Below are positions 12,140-22,539 of a stretch of DNA of 64,000 nucleotides, one piece after another. Each line of letters opens with the position of its first letter. The stretch's first letter is position 1. The stretch covers positions 60,832,893 to 60,896,892 of the forward strand of contig CP136067.1 of the NCBI GenBank assembly GCA_032622095.1, in the 5' to 3' direction. Below the pieces are notes generated by a model. That model had not been told where the DNA came from, searched no databases, and saw nothing but the letters and a program-made list of their open reading frames with translations. The stretch comes from Siphonodentalium dalli (Eukaryota; Mollusca; Scaphopoda; Gadilida; Siphonodentaliidae). The position numbers and the translations under genes were made by a program.

Positions 12140-12515
12140 TCTCATATATATTTTGAAGACCTCTGTCTGTTTGTCTGTTTGTCTGTCATTAATACAAATC
12201 TACGATTCTCGACCGATCGGGATGAAACTTGGTACGTGTGTGTAGTTTAACCAGGCGGTCGTCGTTGTCGTATTGGCGAGCCCGTGCGACGCCAGCTTCG
12301 CACATGCGCAGACGAGATCTCGGAAACGGGTGGAGCTATCGACTTGAAATTTGGTATGTGAATGTATCTTGCCCCGGATACGAATTTTATCGGGTCGCAG
12401 AGCCCGTGCGACGCTAGCTTCGCGCATGCGCAGACGAGATCTCGGAAACGGGTGGAGCTATCGACTTGAAATTTGGTTTTTGAATAGCCCGGACAACGTC
12501 GGGCTCATCGGCTAG
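12140..12515 (+). mobile_element. Helitron-like non-autonomous element
   Basis: It starts TCTCATATATATTTTGAAG, directly after the CTAG of the preceding element. It ends with the hairpin AGCCCG-GACAACGT-CGGGCT, then CATCGGCTAG. TC start, terminal hairpin, CTAG end and a following T are the structural marks of Helitrons. Inside are two of the roughly 120-bp modules carrying AGATCTCGGAAACGGGTGG and GAGCTATCGACTTGAAATTT. No coding capacity is seen. Open frames in the modules are in-phase repeat artefacts. Confidence 0.6.
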
Positions 12516-13159
12516 TCTCATATATATTTTGAAGACCTCTGTTTGTTTGTCTGTCATTTATACAAATCTACGATTCTCGACCGATCGGGACGAAACTTGG
12601 TACGTGTGTGTAGTTTGACCAGGCGGTCGTCGTTGTCGTATTGGCGAGCCCGTGCGACACCCGTGCAGCGCATGCGCAGACGAGATCTCGGAAACAGGTG
12701 GAGCTATCGACTTGAAATTTGCTATGTGAATATATCTTGCCCCGGATACGAATTTTATCGGGTCGCCGAGCCCGTGTGACGCCAGCTTCGCGCATGCGCA
12801 GACCAGATCTCGGAAACGGGTGGAGCTATCGACTTGCAACTTGGTACGTGTGTGTAGTTTGACCAGGCGGTCGACGTTGTCGTATTGGCGAGCCCGTGCG
12901 GCGCCCGCTTCGCGCAGACGAGATCTCGGAAACGGGTGGAGCTATCGACTTGAAATTTGGTATGTGAATGTATCTTGCCCCGGATACGAATTTTATCGGG
13001 TCGCCGAGCCCATGCGGCGCCCGCTTCGCACAGACCAGATCTCGGAAACGGGTGGAGCTATCGACTTGAAATTTGGCATGTGAATGTATCTTGCGCCGGA
13101 TACAAATTTTTCTTATATATATTTTGAATAGTCCGGACAACGTCGGGCTCATCGGCTAG
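12516..13159 (+). mobile_element. Helitron-like element, expanded internal modules
   Basis: It has the same TCTCATATATATTTTGAAG start and the same hairpin-CATCGGCTAG end as its neighbour, with one stem mismatch (AGTCCG/CGGGCT). It carries four internal modules (GAGCTATCGACTTG near 12,701, 12,823, 12,939 and 13,063), so it is longer than the adjacent 376-bp copy mainly through module number. The two elements abut with no spacer. Confidence 0.6.
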
Positions 13160-14181
13160 TCTATATATATAAACGAGTAGGATCTCTCCGAATTGTTCTC
13201 TCAGATCCCTGGACCGATTTTAACCAAATTTTGTGTGGTGACTCGGGGTACCCTGGCGGATTTTGTAATGGTGTTAGTTTTTAAAAATTTTGAATTAAAT
13301 TTTTTTTAAATAAAATTGGTTTTGTTAAATTGAGCAAGCAATTCAATCTAAAAAAAAATTAAAATCTCCTATATATTTTGAGACCGTATATGTGTATATA
13401 TATATGTGTGTATGTGGGTATTTCATATAATCGAAAACAACTGGTCGGATCGAGCTCAAACTTCGTATATAAGGGTAAAAATCCACGGGGATCGTCCACG
13501 TCGCATTTTGGACAAGATCAGAGCACCGCTTCTCCCTTCCCAGTAATCAAAATCACCGCAAACGACACGTCGGGGGTTAAGGCATTAACGATCTTTATAT
13601 TGACCGTATTTGGAGTCGTTAACCGACGAACGCTCTTTATTGCCATCGACGTTGCTAAACGGTTAACCATGCGTACGAAACTACGGACGCGAAACGCGAA
13701 ATGCATTTATCTCGATTAAAAAGGCATAATTAACGTGTTGTGTGATTCTTATGTCTGTCTTTCCTAGGAACGGGGGAAATTTTCAATCATACCTCTTTTA
13801 GGGACGGTTACTGCGTGTTTAGTGATTCTTATGTCTTCTTCACTGTAATCGGGTAAAATAAGGTATAATCGGGTAAAAATTGAAAAACCAAAAATTAATT
13901 CAAAAAATTGAAAAATCAAGTAAATTAAAAATGCACGGGTAAAATATTGAAAAACCAAAAATTAAATTAAAAAATTAATCAAAAAAATTAAATAAAAAAT
14001 CCAGTAAATTAAAAATGCACAATTAACTCATGTTATAAACAAAAAATGCACAATTAACTCATGTTATAAACAAAAAATTAATATTAACTCATTGAATTTT
14101 TTTTTTAAATAAAACAATTAATTAAAATAAAAAATTGTCATGTTTCTGACGAACGCCGCCAGTGGCGGGCTAACCTGCTAG
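13160..14181 (+). mobile_element. Helitron-like element(s), possibly two nested
   Basis: It starts TCTATATATATAAACGAG immediately after the previous CTAG and ends CCGCCAGTGGCGGGCTAACC then TGCTAG at 14,181. A second possible start (TCTCCTATATATTTTGAG) lies at 13,365, so a partial element may precede a complete one. The body includes CCGATTTTAACCAAATTTTG, A-rich sequence and one AACGCTCTTTAT motif at 13,629. No replicase is seen. Confidence 0.5.
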
Positions 14182-14850
14182 TAATATAATGTTTCAATGT
14201 TCAAAATGTGGTTGATGCGCACAAAGTGGCCGCCGCTAAATAAAGTCTTTGTCTAAGATCAAAATGTGTGCGAAGGGAGCCTGTTTCAGCTAGTTTATTA
14301 TAATAGAAGTAAGTTGCTCCAGTACACTAAAATAAGTGGTATGGAATATGTTAGATAATGGGCTGGTTGAAAGACTAATCAGGAAATAGTTAGAAATTAT
14401 GAAATTGTGTGTATCCTGCACAATGACCTAGGTTTACAGATAATCATCAATTTATAAAACATTTTTTATTTCAATTGAAACAGCTTCCGAAACAGGTTAA
14501 ACTGTTATTGGAACTAAATGAGATCATTCCCAGTCATATGAGTGATATCTGTAGAGTTTTATGCAGTTTTAGACCAAATTTAGTGAAATTTGCATTGGGG
14601 TGGGTGTAACAAAATTGGGAGTAAATTGTTTTTAATTTTTGCAGGTTTGGGGGGTGGCGGGTCCCCGAAAATGCCAGATACAAAAACGGCATACCTTCCT
14701 GCAAGTTTTTTTTCTACCCCCCGCCCACAGGCTTGTTCCTAGACTTGCAGTGTTATTGCTGTTCCATATAGAACGCTCTTTATTCGTACACTATCAGGAA
14801 TACATTCTATAAACGCTCTTCAATTTGATATCTGCATTATTTTTTCACTC
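14182..14850. other. Unassigned DNA with paired AACGCTCTTTAT motifs
   Basis: Mostly AT-rich sequence. G/C runs occur near 14,600-14,720. A pair of motifs (AACGCTCTTTAT at 14,772 and a degraded AACGCTCTTCAA at 14,812) matches the paired motif inside the TTAA-flanked MITEs at 55.3 and 61.1 kb, including the intervening TATCAGGAAT. This suggests a degraded copy of that MITE. Confidence 0.45.
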
Positions 14851-14851
14851 C

Positions 14852-14993
14852 AGGACCGCGATGTGCTTGGAATGACAGAACAAGGCGACTTTTGTGAGTC
14901 TACAGTCTACATCACTCTTCCGAATGGCGACCGTTCAGGTGAGGATAGTGGTGACGATGAGAGCGGAGGATATAAGTTATTAGTGATATGCTG
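14852..14993 (+). pseudogene. Possible piggyBac-type transposase N-terminal fragment
   Basis: The plus frame from 14,856 gives a run that includes ESTVYITLPNGDRSGEDSGD and then a stop at about 14,991. An acidic SGEDSGDDESGG-type stretch after a short hydrophobic/Pro segment is what I know from the N-terminal region of PGBD-like piggyBac transposases. The DDE catalytic core is absent. A pyrimidine tract and CAG precede the segment and GGTGAG follows RS, so a host exon is the main alternative. The call rests on composition and one short motif only. Confidence 0.3.
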
Positions 14994-15131
14994 ATGGGGA
15001 TGGTGATGTATATAAAGTGTAGTTTAATCATGTTATATATCGAATTATCATGTTACACATATTGTGTCTGAGTAATAAACCATTACATTACAAAAAAGAC
15101 TGGTTGACAATCTATCTAAGTCACAGTTATA

Positions 15132-15345
15132 CACTGAAGAATTATTTTAATCAATATGACTAACTTAGCTTAGTCAAACGTTTGTCCACATGACAAACTT
15201 AGTTTAGTCAAAATGACTAAGGTAGATAATTAGTCACAATGACTAAAGTGATGTTAGTCACAACGACTAAAAAACGGTAAGTCAAAACGACTAATGGGGC
15301 CATTAGATTCAGTCGTTTTTACTATCTTTTCTTAGTCACTGGGAA
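15132..15345. mobile_element. CACTG-type terminus with GACTAA word array
   Basis: It begins TA|CACTGAAGAATTATTTT and then carries about ten copies of TGACTAA or its inverse TTAGTCA (for example AGTCACAATGACTAAAG, AGTCACAACGACTAAAA). The TA-CACTG start plus a dense short subterminal word matches the design of the termini at 21.4 and 22.1 kb. A clean right end (CAGTG-TA) was not found, so this may be a solo or truncated end. Confidence 0.45.
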
Positions 15346-15550
15346 GTGGAAATGTAATTTGTGGAAATTTTATGCACACAATTCTTATACTCAGCCAGAT
15401 GCTATATTATCCAGAATCCAATACCGAATTGGAAACAAAACAACCATCATTCAATTCCCTAAAACACTGATTCCAACACTGGTCAGTTGAGAAGTATATC
15501 AACATATTGTGGCATAAGTCTGTTTAACTGGATGATTTTTCCGATATATA

Positions 15551-18500
15551 TAGTCCAGAAGATATTGGTAGACCCCTGCACACCAGTGGACTCAACTTCA
15601 CCCACTAATTTTCTTTCTTAATATCTCTTCTATTTTTTTTCGGTTGTTAACAGGAAAAAAAAGTGGCCGCAGAGACACCAGACAAGATGGCATCCATCAT
15701 GGCTGCCATTTGTTTGTATATGCACCAGGTCTCTTTGATAGCCGTTATAGTAAAGATGATGTCACATGCGGTCTTGTTTTCCGTTCGATTCGTTATGGTA
15801 ATATACAACCCTTACAAGTTAGCCAAAAATACAATATGGCTGCCAAGATGGCCGCCGAAATGTGAAAATTTGCTATTTTTCGGACATTTCACCACCTTTC
15901 GTTTGTCTCTGTGGGAAAATATTGGCATCTTGACGAGATTTTATAAATATATCGTCTAGAAGAATCATTGGCGAATACACGGGGACCATAATTTACATTC
16001 CCTGCCGGACAGTTTTGACCGATATTACGTTTTCCCAAAATGCCGGTATAATCCGGTCAAAGCCAAAACGACGCTAATAACGCAATGTCTGTTTCGAATC
16101 AATGAGTGTTAATGCTATTATTACTCCAGCCATGATTATATATGTGCAGGAGATACCCTGGCTAGGATTCCTCTTATACCCGAGTTGAGGAATATTCACC
16201 CAAATCCAAGATGGCGGCCAAAATGGCCCCCAGAAATAGAAAAATCGCCGATAATCGCTGATTTTAACATCAGTGAGAGTAATTGTCACGACAACTCCAC
16301 ACCTGCTTACTATTGTGAGTGGAGAACACTGAGTCGCATAACTGTCCCTATATAGCATCCAAATAAAAGTCCCCCCAAATCCAAAATGGCGTCCACAATG
16401 ATGGAAGATTTAGAAAAATCACCGGAAATCCCTCATATTCACATCATTGGGCATTATTCTCTAGACAACTCCACCCATGCTTACAGTTGAGTTTGAAATA
16501 CTGTGGTGAAGTAATTACCTTTTATCCCATGCAAGAAATGGTTTTCCAAATCTAAGATGGCGGCCAAAATGGCGACCGATATTTAAAATCACGCCTACAT
16601 TCCTTTACTTTCTTACGATGGGCGTTATTGTTTCGCGAATTCTACCCACCATTACATGTTGATATGGAATATTGATATGAAGTATTCATTTGAGTTTGAC
16701 AATAATTTTTGATACTCAAGGTCAAGATGGCAGCTAAACTGGAGGCCAGAAATTGAAAAGAAATCGATATTTTCACATACAAATTTAAACTTTTTGTCAT
16801 AATATCGATATGTATGGACGAAACTATACACAATCCATCGATTAGTTCAACTTAAAACGTATCAAAACGCATAACATTGCTGGTATCCTTTTGGAAGTAC
16901 GAAAACCCACACTTAATTTCGCGATGTGGCATTTCGAAATCCATTCTACAATTCGCGCCGATAATGGCCGTAACCGTAGGTGCACCGAATAGCCGAACAA
17001 TTACCTGGTAACAGATTCTGATTTGCCACATCCTTAATGATCTGGACCAGTTTCCATTTCTTTGCCTAGGTCGCTCACACCGACAAAGTATTCAACACTT
17101 CCTGGGAGAAGGGTCCCTCTAATCATAACGTTTCAAACAATTAATTTTCCGGTGTCTGGCTTAAGATTTTAAATACTTGCTAAATATGGGATTTGTTCGT
17201 CATCTTGAACTAGAAATGCATATGGTCGATAAGAATACAAGCTTACAGATGGTCATCTATATGCATGTCTTTCTCACACCACATGGGGATAACGACATGT
17301 ACACCTGGCGAACTTCCCAGTTAACTAGTCACTTCTCAATAGATTGTTCAAGTTACAAACTTAGCGAACGTATTGGCATACGTGCACAACTTCGGCAGTG
17401 TTTCCAATGTAGCTGGCTGTCTCATTCCCTTTGACAGATGCCTATTTGCTAAGGATAAGACCATAATGTACCGACTACCCACACTTCTTGACCATGATCC
17501 TAAGCAAACTGTGTGACGTCCCGCAGTCGTCTCGTCAAATAGCTCCCAGCAGAGAAGAACAATATTCACGGTGCTAGTTTGTGGACATGCGCCATGACAG
17601 TGGGAATGAAATGGGCCACGGTATACACCCCTACACCAGGTGCATGTTTCAGATATAGAATGTCATGCGTGTTGGTGTTTTTTGTGTGGTAAGATTGTAT
17701 TTCCACATCCGTTTCAAGGCCGTTCTGAATCAACTTGACCAGACGTATGATTTTGTCTGGATAATACTATCATAGCCTCCCCAGAACAGTCGGATGGGCT
17801 AAAGGATAATGTCTTTATGGAATGAAGGTATGCATTTCTGTTATCCTCTCTCAGGGTTCGTGTCAGTATGTGGGCGGTATTATTCAAGAAAATGTCAGGA
17901 ACTGTTGTGCATTTATTTCACTGTGTGTTTAAAGAACAATTTATAGTCTCGATGGCAATGGATGTGGACGTTGGTGAACGTGACCTTTATGATCATAAAC
18001 TTTAAAATATAGTAGTTAATATGTCTCATGCATGACAATGGTTTTGAATGGTGATGTTACCAAGAAATCACTTGGTGTACCCAACGTAGGTTTTCTGAAT
18101 GCAAGATCTCATCAAAGTAACATTTCTCTAGATGTTCTTAGCTTTGAACATTTCACCCTTGTGTTGATGGCATTGTACTTTCTTGAACCATACCGTACAT
18201 CCACCACCCAGCGTGAGTATGACATATCAACTATCAAATGCATCGTCCTTAAGACTACATCCCAGCCTGGGTGGGGCTTATATAGTAGTAGCCAATGGTG
18301 CACGCCTGGTCCAGTTGATAAAGAACGGCTTCCAAACGGATTGGAAGATACAATCTTAGCATACAAGGAAAGCAAAGCCACATGAGATCATGTCTGAATC
18401 TAAAACACACCCAAAGAATGGGCGGTGCAGTCATGGTCCAATTACATTTCCACTATCATGACACATGCCCACAAACTAGCACCGCATGTATTGTTATTAT

Positions 18501-20586
18501 CTGCTTGGATCTGTACGGTGAGACGATTGCTGGACGTCACCAGGTCTGTTCTTATGATCATGGTCAAGAAGTGTGGGTATATTATGCATTATGGTATTCT
18601 ACGCCTTAGCAGAAAGGCGTCCGTTAAATGTTAGGCTTTCAACATTCGAAGCCATATACAGAAATTGTCCGGCTACGTCAGTACATGAATATGTGAATAG
18701 ATGAACCATATATTGAGAAGTGGCTGGATGGGAAGATCACCAGATGTACATTTTTTATCCACATTAGATAACCAAATCTGAAAAATACGCAGATAGAGAG
18801 GTCCTTCTGAAAGCTAGTATACGCATCGACCGCATACCTTTCTAGTTTATCACGCAAAATGACGCTCATATCCCATATGTAGCATCTGAATTATATCATA
18901 AGCTACCACGAATGAAGCTCGCCAAGAATAAGGATAAGAATTCCCAGCTTTCGAGACAAACACGTGAGCATGACACCGGCATATGTGTTGTTTGAAACAT
19001 TCCGATTAGTGGGACCCTTCTACCAAGAAGTTTAGAAAACTGTGTTGGTGTGAGCGAGATCGATTAATGTGACGAGGCGGATGCTGGTCCAGATAATGCT
19101 GAATGTGGCAAATCAGAATAAGCCCAGGTACTGTTGTTTTGATTCTTGGAAGTCATAATATGACTATTCGGCGCACCCATATACGGTTACGGTCATTATG
19201 GGCGCTTAGTGGAGAATGGATTTCCAAATGCCACATCCCGATTATTTTGGGTTTTCATCCTTCCAGAAGGCGACGACCTATGTTGGAACTAATAGATGGC
19301 TTATGTACCGTTTCGTCCAATCCTTACATATTGATATTATGACAAAAAGTTGAATTAGTATGTGACAATTTCGACTTCTTTTCAATTTCTGCCCCCAGTT
19401 TGGCTGCCATCTTGACTGTGAGAGTTGGCCAAACTCAAATGAATACTTCATAACAATGTTCCATATGAATACTTCATGTCAATGTTCCATATGGGTAGAA
19501 TTCGTGTAACAATAATGCCCATAGTAAGAAAGTAAAGGAATGTAAGCTTGTTTTCAAATTTCGGACGCCATTTTGGCCGCCATCTTCGATTTGGAAAATA
19601 ATTTCCTTCATCAGATGCAAGGTAGTTACTTCACCCCAGTATTTACAACTCAACTGTCAGCATGTGTGGAGTTTTCTCGACAATAATGCCCAATGGTGTG
19701 AAAATGATGGAATTTCGGTGATTTTTCAAAATTTGTCCGCCATTGTGGATTTGGGGGACTTTTATTTGGTTGTGATATAAGGACAGTTCTTCGCCTCGGT
19801 GTTCCCAACTCACAATAGTAAGCAGGTGTGGAGTTGTCGTGACAATTACTCTCACTGATGTTAAAATCAGCGATTTTCAGAGATTTTTCTATTTCTGGTG
19901 GCCATTTTGGCTGCCATCTTGGATTTGGGTGAATATTCCTCAACTCAGGTATAAGAGGAATCCTAGCTCGATTATCTCCTTCACATATATACGCATGGGT
20001 TTTGTTATTATAGCAATAACATTCATTGATTAGAAACAGACATTGCGTTATTAGTGTCGATTTGGCTTTGACCGGATTATTCCGGCATTTGCGAAAACGT
20101 GCTATCTGACAAAAATATCCAGCAAGGAATGTATATTATGGTTCCCGTGTGTTCGACAATGACTCTTCTAGACGACAACTGTATAAAATTGCGTCAAGGT
20201 GCCAATATTTTCCCACAGAGACAAACGAAAGGTGGTGAAATGTCCGAAACATAGCAAATTTTCAAATTTCGGCGACCATCTTGGCCGCCATATTGGATTT
20301 TTGGCTAATTTGTAAGGGTTGTATATTATCATAACGAATCGAACGGAAAACAAGACCGCATGTGACATCATCTTTACTATAACGGCGATCAAAGAGACCT
20401 GGTGCATATACAAAAAATGGCCGCCATGATGGACGCCATCTTGTCTGGAGTCTCTGCAGCCACTTTTTTTTCTTGTTAACAACCGAACAAAATTAGAGGA
20501 GACATTAGGAAAGAAAATTAGTGGGTTGAAGTTGAGTCATGTGGGGGGGGGGGGGGTGCAGAGGTCTTCCAATATATCCTGGACTA
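15551..20586. mobile_element. 5-kb near-complete palindrome (foldback element)
   Basis: The two halves are inverted copies meeting near 18,070. The outer ends read TAGTCCAG.AGATATTGG and, inverted, TAGTCCAGGATATATTGG, both next to TA. Matching pairs run all the way in: CTCAACTTCA.CCCACTAAT (15,590/20,520), GTTATGGTAATATACAACCC-type sequence (15,795/20,330), TCTGATTTGCCACAT (17,018/19,110), CACACTTCTTGACCATGAT (17,480/18,570) and TAAGATTGTAT (17,690/18,355). Identity falls toward the centre. Outer arm parts are built from roughly 190-bp modules with AAGATGGCGGCCAAAATGG. Open frames, including a 117-residue one at 18,032, show no domain I know. Confidence 0.8.
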
Positions 20587-20589
20587 ATA

Positions 20590-20968
20590 TGCAATATCTA
20601 TGAAATCTACTGCTATATCTGGATATATTTACAAGTGTGATCATCATTAAATCCAGCATTCCGATTGGTCGGCGCCCACTTGGCTAGTTGCAATTATTTC
20701 TCGGTGAACGCGCAACAGCTCATAACTGCAGCCTCATAATTACATCGACACGTTATCAGTTTCGGAAAGAAGAACGCGTAATGTTTTGGGCGCATTTGGA
20801 CTCGCGCAGGATTGACGTTATACATTATCGGGTTTCAATATAAAGAGAAATTGTTCCTGTTAACTTTTGCCAATTGTGCTATGGGATATTTTGGGCTTGT
20901 TTTGTCAAGATACACTTTTCGATTTAAATACATTTACAAAAGTGGCTTTTTCGCTAAATGTATATAAA
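20590..20968. other. Short unassigned spacer
   Basis: I see no gene, and no repeat beyond weak AT-rich sequence, between the 5-kb palindrome and the next hairpin. Confidence 0.5.
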
Positions 20969-20969
20969 T

Positions 20970-21098
20970 ATAAGGATTAACTGTCTTGTGGACTGTTTTT
21001 ATGGAGATGTAACCGTGAGGTAAGTGGTCATAACTTATGACCAATTACATCACGGTTACATCTCCATAAAACAGTCCACATGACAGTTATTCCTTATA
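20970..21098. repeat. Hairpin with about 60-bp arms
   Basis: ATAAGGATTAACTGTC and GACAGTTATTCCTTAT pair at the outside. TTTATGGAGATGTAACCGTG pairs with CACGGTTACATCTCCATAAA inside, and the centre is GGTCATAACTTATGACC. Only scattered mismatches interrupt it. It is noncoding, either a MITE or a hairpin that could fold as RNA if transcribed. Confidence 0.8.
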
Positions 21099-21393
21099 TA
21101 TTACTGCCTCCTGGTCGTAACTTAAATTGCGGCGTATAGCACACAGGTGCGCTAGAATTCAGCATCTTTCACATAACTATTTTATTCTATATTTTACATC
21201 ACTAAAATGACTAAATAATATAACATAACACTTTTCAGATTGCATGCGTATATTTTAAGCGAAGGTCAAGTTGCATTAACACATTACAGAGATTTATCGT
21301 TAGCATAGTTCATTCCACACACAACCCCCCCCCCCCCTGTAATAAATACTTTCACTTGTACTCATTCACTTCATAAGTCCATGCAAAGTAGTA

Positions 21394-21640
21394 CACTGTA
21401 AGAAATAATTTCCTATAAACACGTGTAATTAAAAACACCTGGGAGACACACTTATAAGACATGTGATATGTTTTAGCACCAGTGTTTATATAAAAACATG
21501 TCACAGTGTTTTATAATAAACACTCAATCCAATTATGAATAAACACTAGTGTTTATATCAAAACATGTCATAGTGTTTTAAAATAAACACTCCATCCAAT
21601 TATGAATAAACACTAGTTCATCACTGCATGCGCTTCATAA
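21394..21640 (+). mobile_element. Left end of outer TIR element, AAACACT words
   Basis: It starts TA|CACTGTAAGAAATAATTT and then repeats AAACACTAGTGTTTATA, AAAACATGTCACAGTGTTTT and variants. The same words (AAAACATGTCAAGTGTTTTT, AAACACTAGTG) fill the 32.0-kb right terminus that ends TTTTTTAACAGTG|TA at 32,091, duplicated at 32,979. I therefore read 21,394 and 32,091 as opposite ends of one family, possibly one element. TA on both sides would fit a TA target. CACTG with subterminal repeats also recalls CACTA elements. Confidence 0.5.
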
Positions 21641-22130
21641 TATTTAAATCATGGTTTCAAATCTCAACTCATGCCGTTATAACTCGTGTGCTCATCCAGT
21701 CCTCCTTGCATGGGGCACAATAACTGAATATATCGCCAAGTGCTTAACTTTCCCGACCCCTGTAATATTGTCTGGTCACACAGAATCCTGAAACAAAAAT
21801 GATAAACAGACAGATAATAATAATCGAGAACGCTCTTTATTTTCTATTCAGCATTTGGATGACAGAAGCATGGACGCACTTTATAAGAGGTGATCATTGG
21901 CATTCTTGCTACAGTCTGACGAACATTCAAACGTGGTTAAAGATACCCTGTCAGATTGGACACAATGAAACCATAATATGTACGTTTTCTGTGCAAGAAA
22001 ATAATTAAATCGGACGCATAGGTTCATTAATATGATGGCCTTGAAAACATTAAGTTTTAACAGGTTTTTTTAATTTTATTTGTGACAGCCTTGCAAAACA
22101 TCCACTGAACGTCGCTTCCGTCCACCAAAG
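21640..22130. other. Unassigned interval inside the nested cluster
   Basis: Contains one AACGCTCTTTAT motif at 21,829. A short open frame at 21,799-22,008 shows no known domain. Confidence 0.4.
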
Positions 22131-22132
22131 TA

Positions 22133-22385
22133 CACTGTTAGAAAAAAGACCGTCGCTTTAACGGTCTCAGACCGCGCAATATCGCTTCAACTTTTGACCG
22201 TTAAACATACGGTCAGGCCGTAGCATGTTCCACGATATAAAACCATTTAAGTAACTGGCAGACCGTAACCAGTAACTGTCAGATCGTTGTATTTTTTACG
22301 GTTAAACATCCTTTAATTAATATCAAGACCGTAACTAATAAATGTCAGACCAATGGTATTTTTCATGGGTCAACCACCAATTTTT
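22133..22385 (+). mobile_element. Left end of inner TIR element, GACCGT words
   Basis: It starts TA|CACTGTTAGAAAAAAGACC and carries GACCGT / ACGGTC words (AGACCGTCGC, TTAACGGTCTC, TTGACCGTTAAAC, GCAGACCGTAACC). Its counterpart on the opposite strand is at 29,480-29,583, so the two could delimit a 7.45-kb element. Confidence 0.55.
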
Positions 22386-22448
22386 GCTCTTAATTTGTTA
22401 ATATACCATAGAATTAGCCAGGTTCCCATGGTGACAATATGATTTCCC

Positions 22449-22512
22449 GGTAGGCATTACGATTCATATGTTTTTGAATGGTCGAAACTAGTATTATTCG
22501 TAACTGAAAAAT
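22449..22512. repeat. Inverted-repeat arm paired with 24,033-24,098
   Basis: GAATGGTCGAAACTAGTATT and TTACGATTCATATGTTTT match the reverse complement of AATACTAATTTCGACCATTC and AAAACATGAATCGGCAT at 24,033-24,098. The arms enclose the CTTAAG element 22,540-23,818 without being part of it, so an older inverted-repeat element was apparently its target. Confidence 0.6.
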
Positions 22513-22539
22513 ACATCTTAGTTCTTATGTTACGATAAT

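Noticed and set aside
12229-13152. Repeated Arg-rich open frames on both strands
   Set aside because: They are translations of the Helitron internal module, open on both strands because of its composition.
18032-18385. 117-residue open frame at the centre of the 5-kb palindrome
   Set aside because: The inverted arm partner does not keep the frame and no domain is recognisable.
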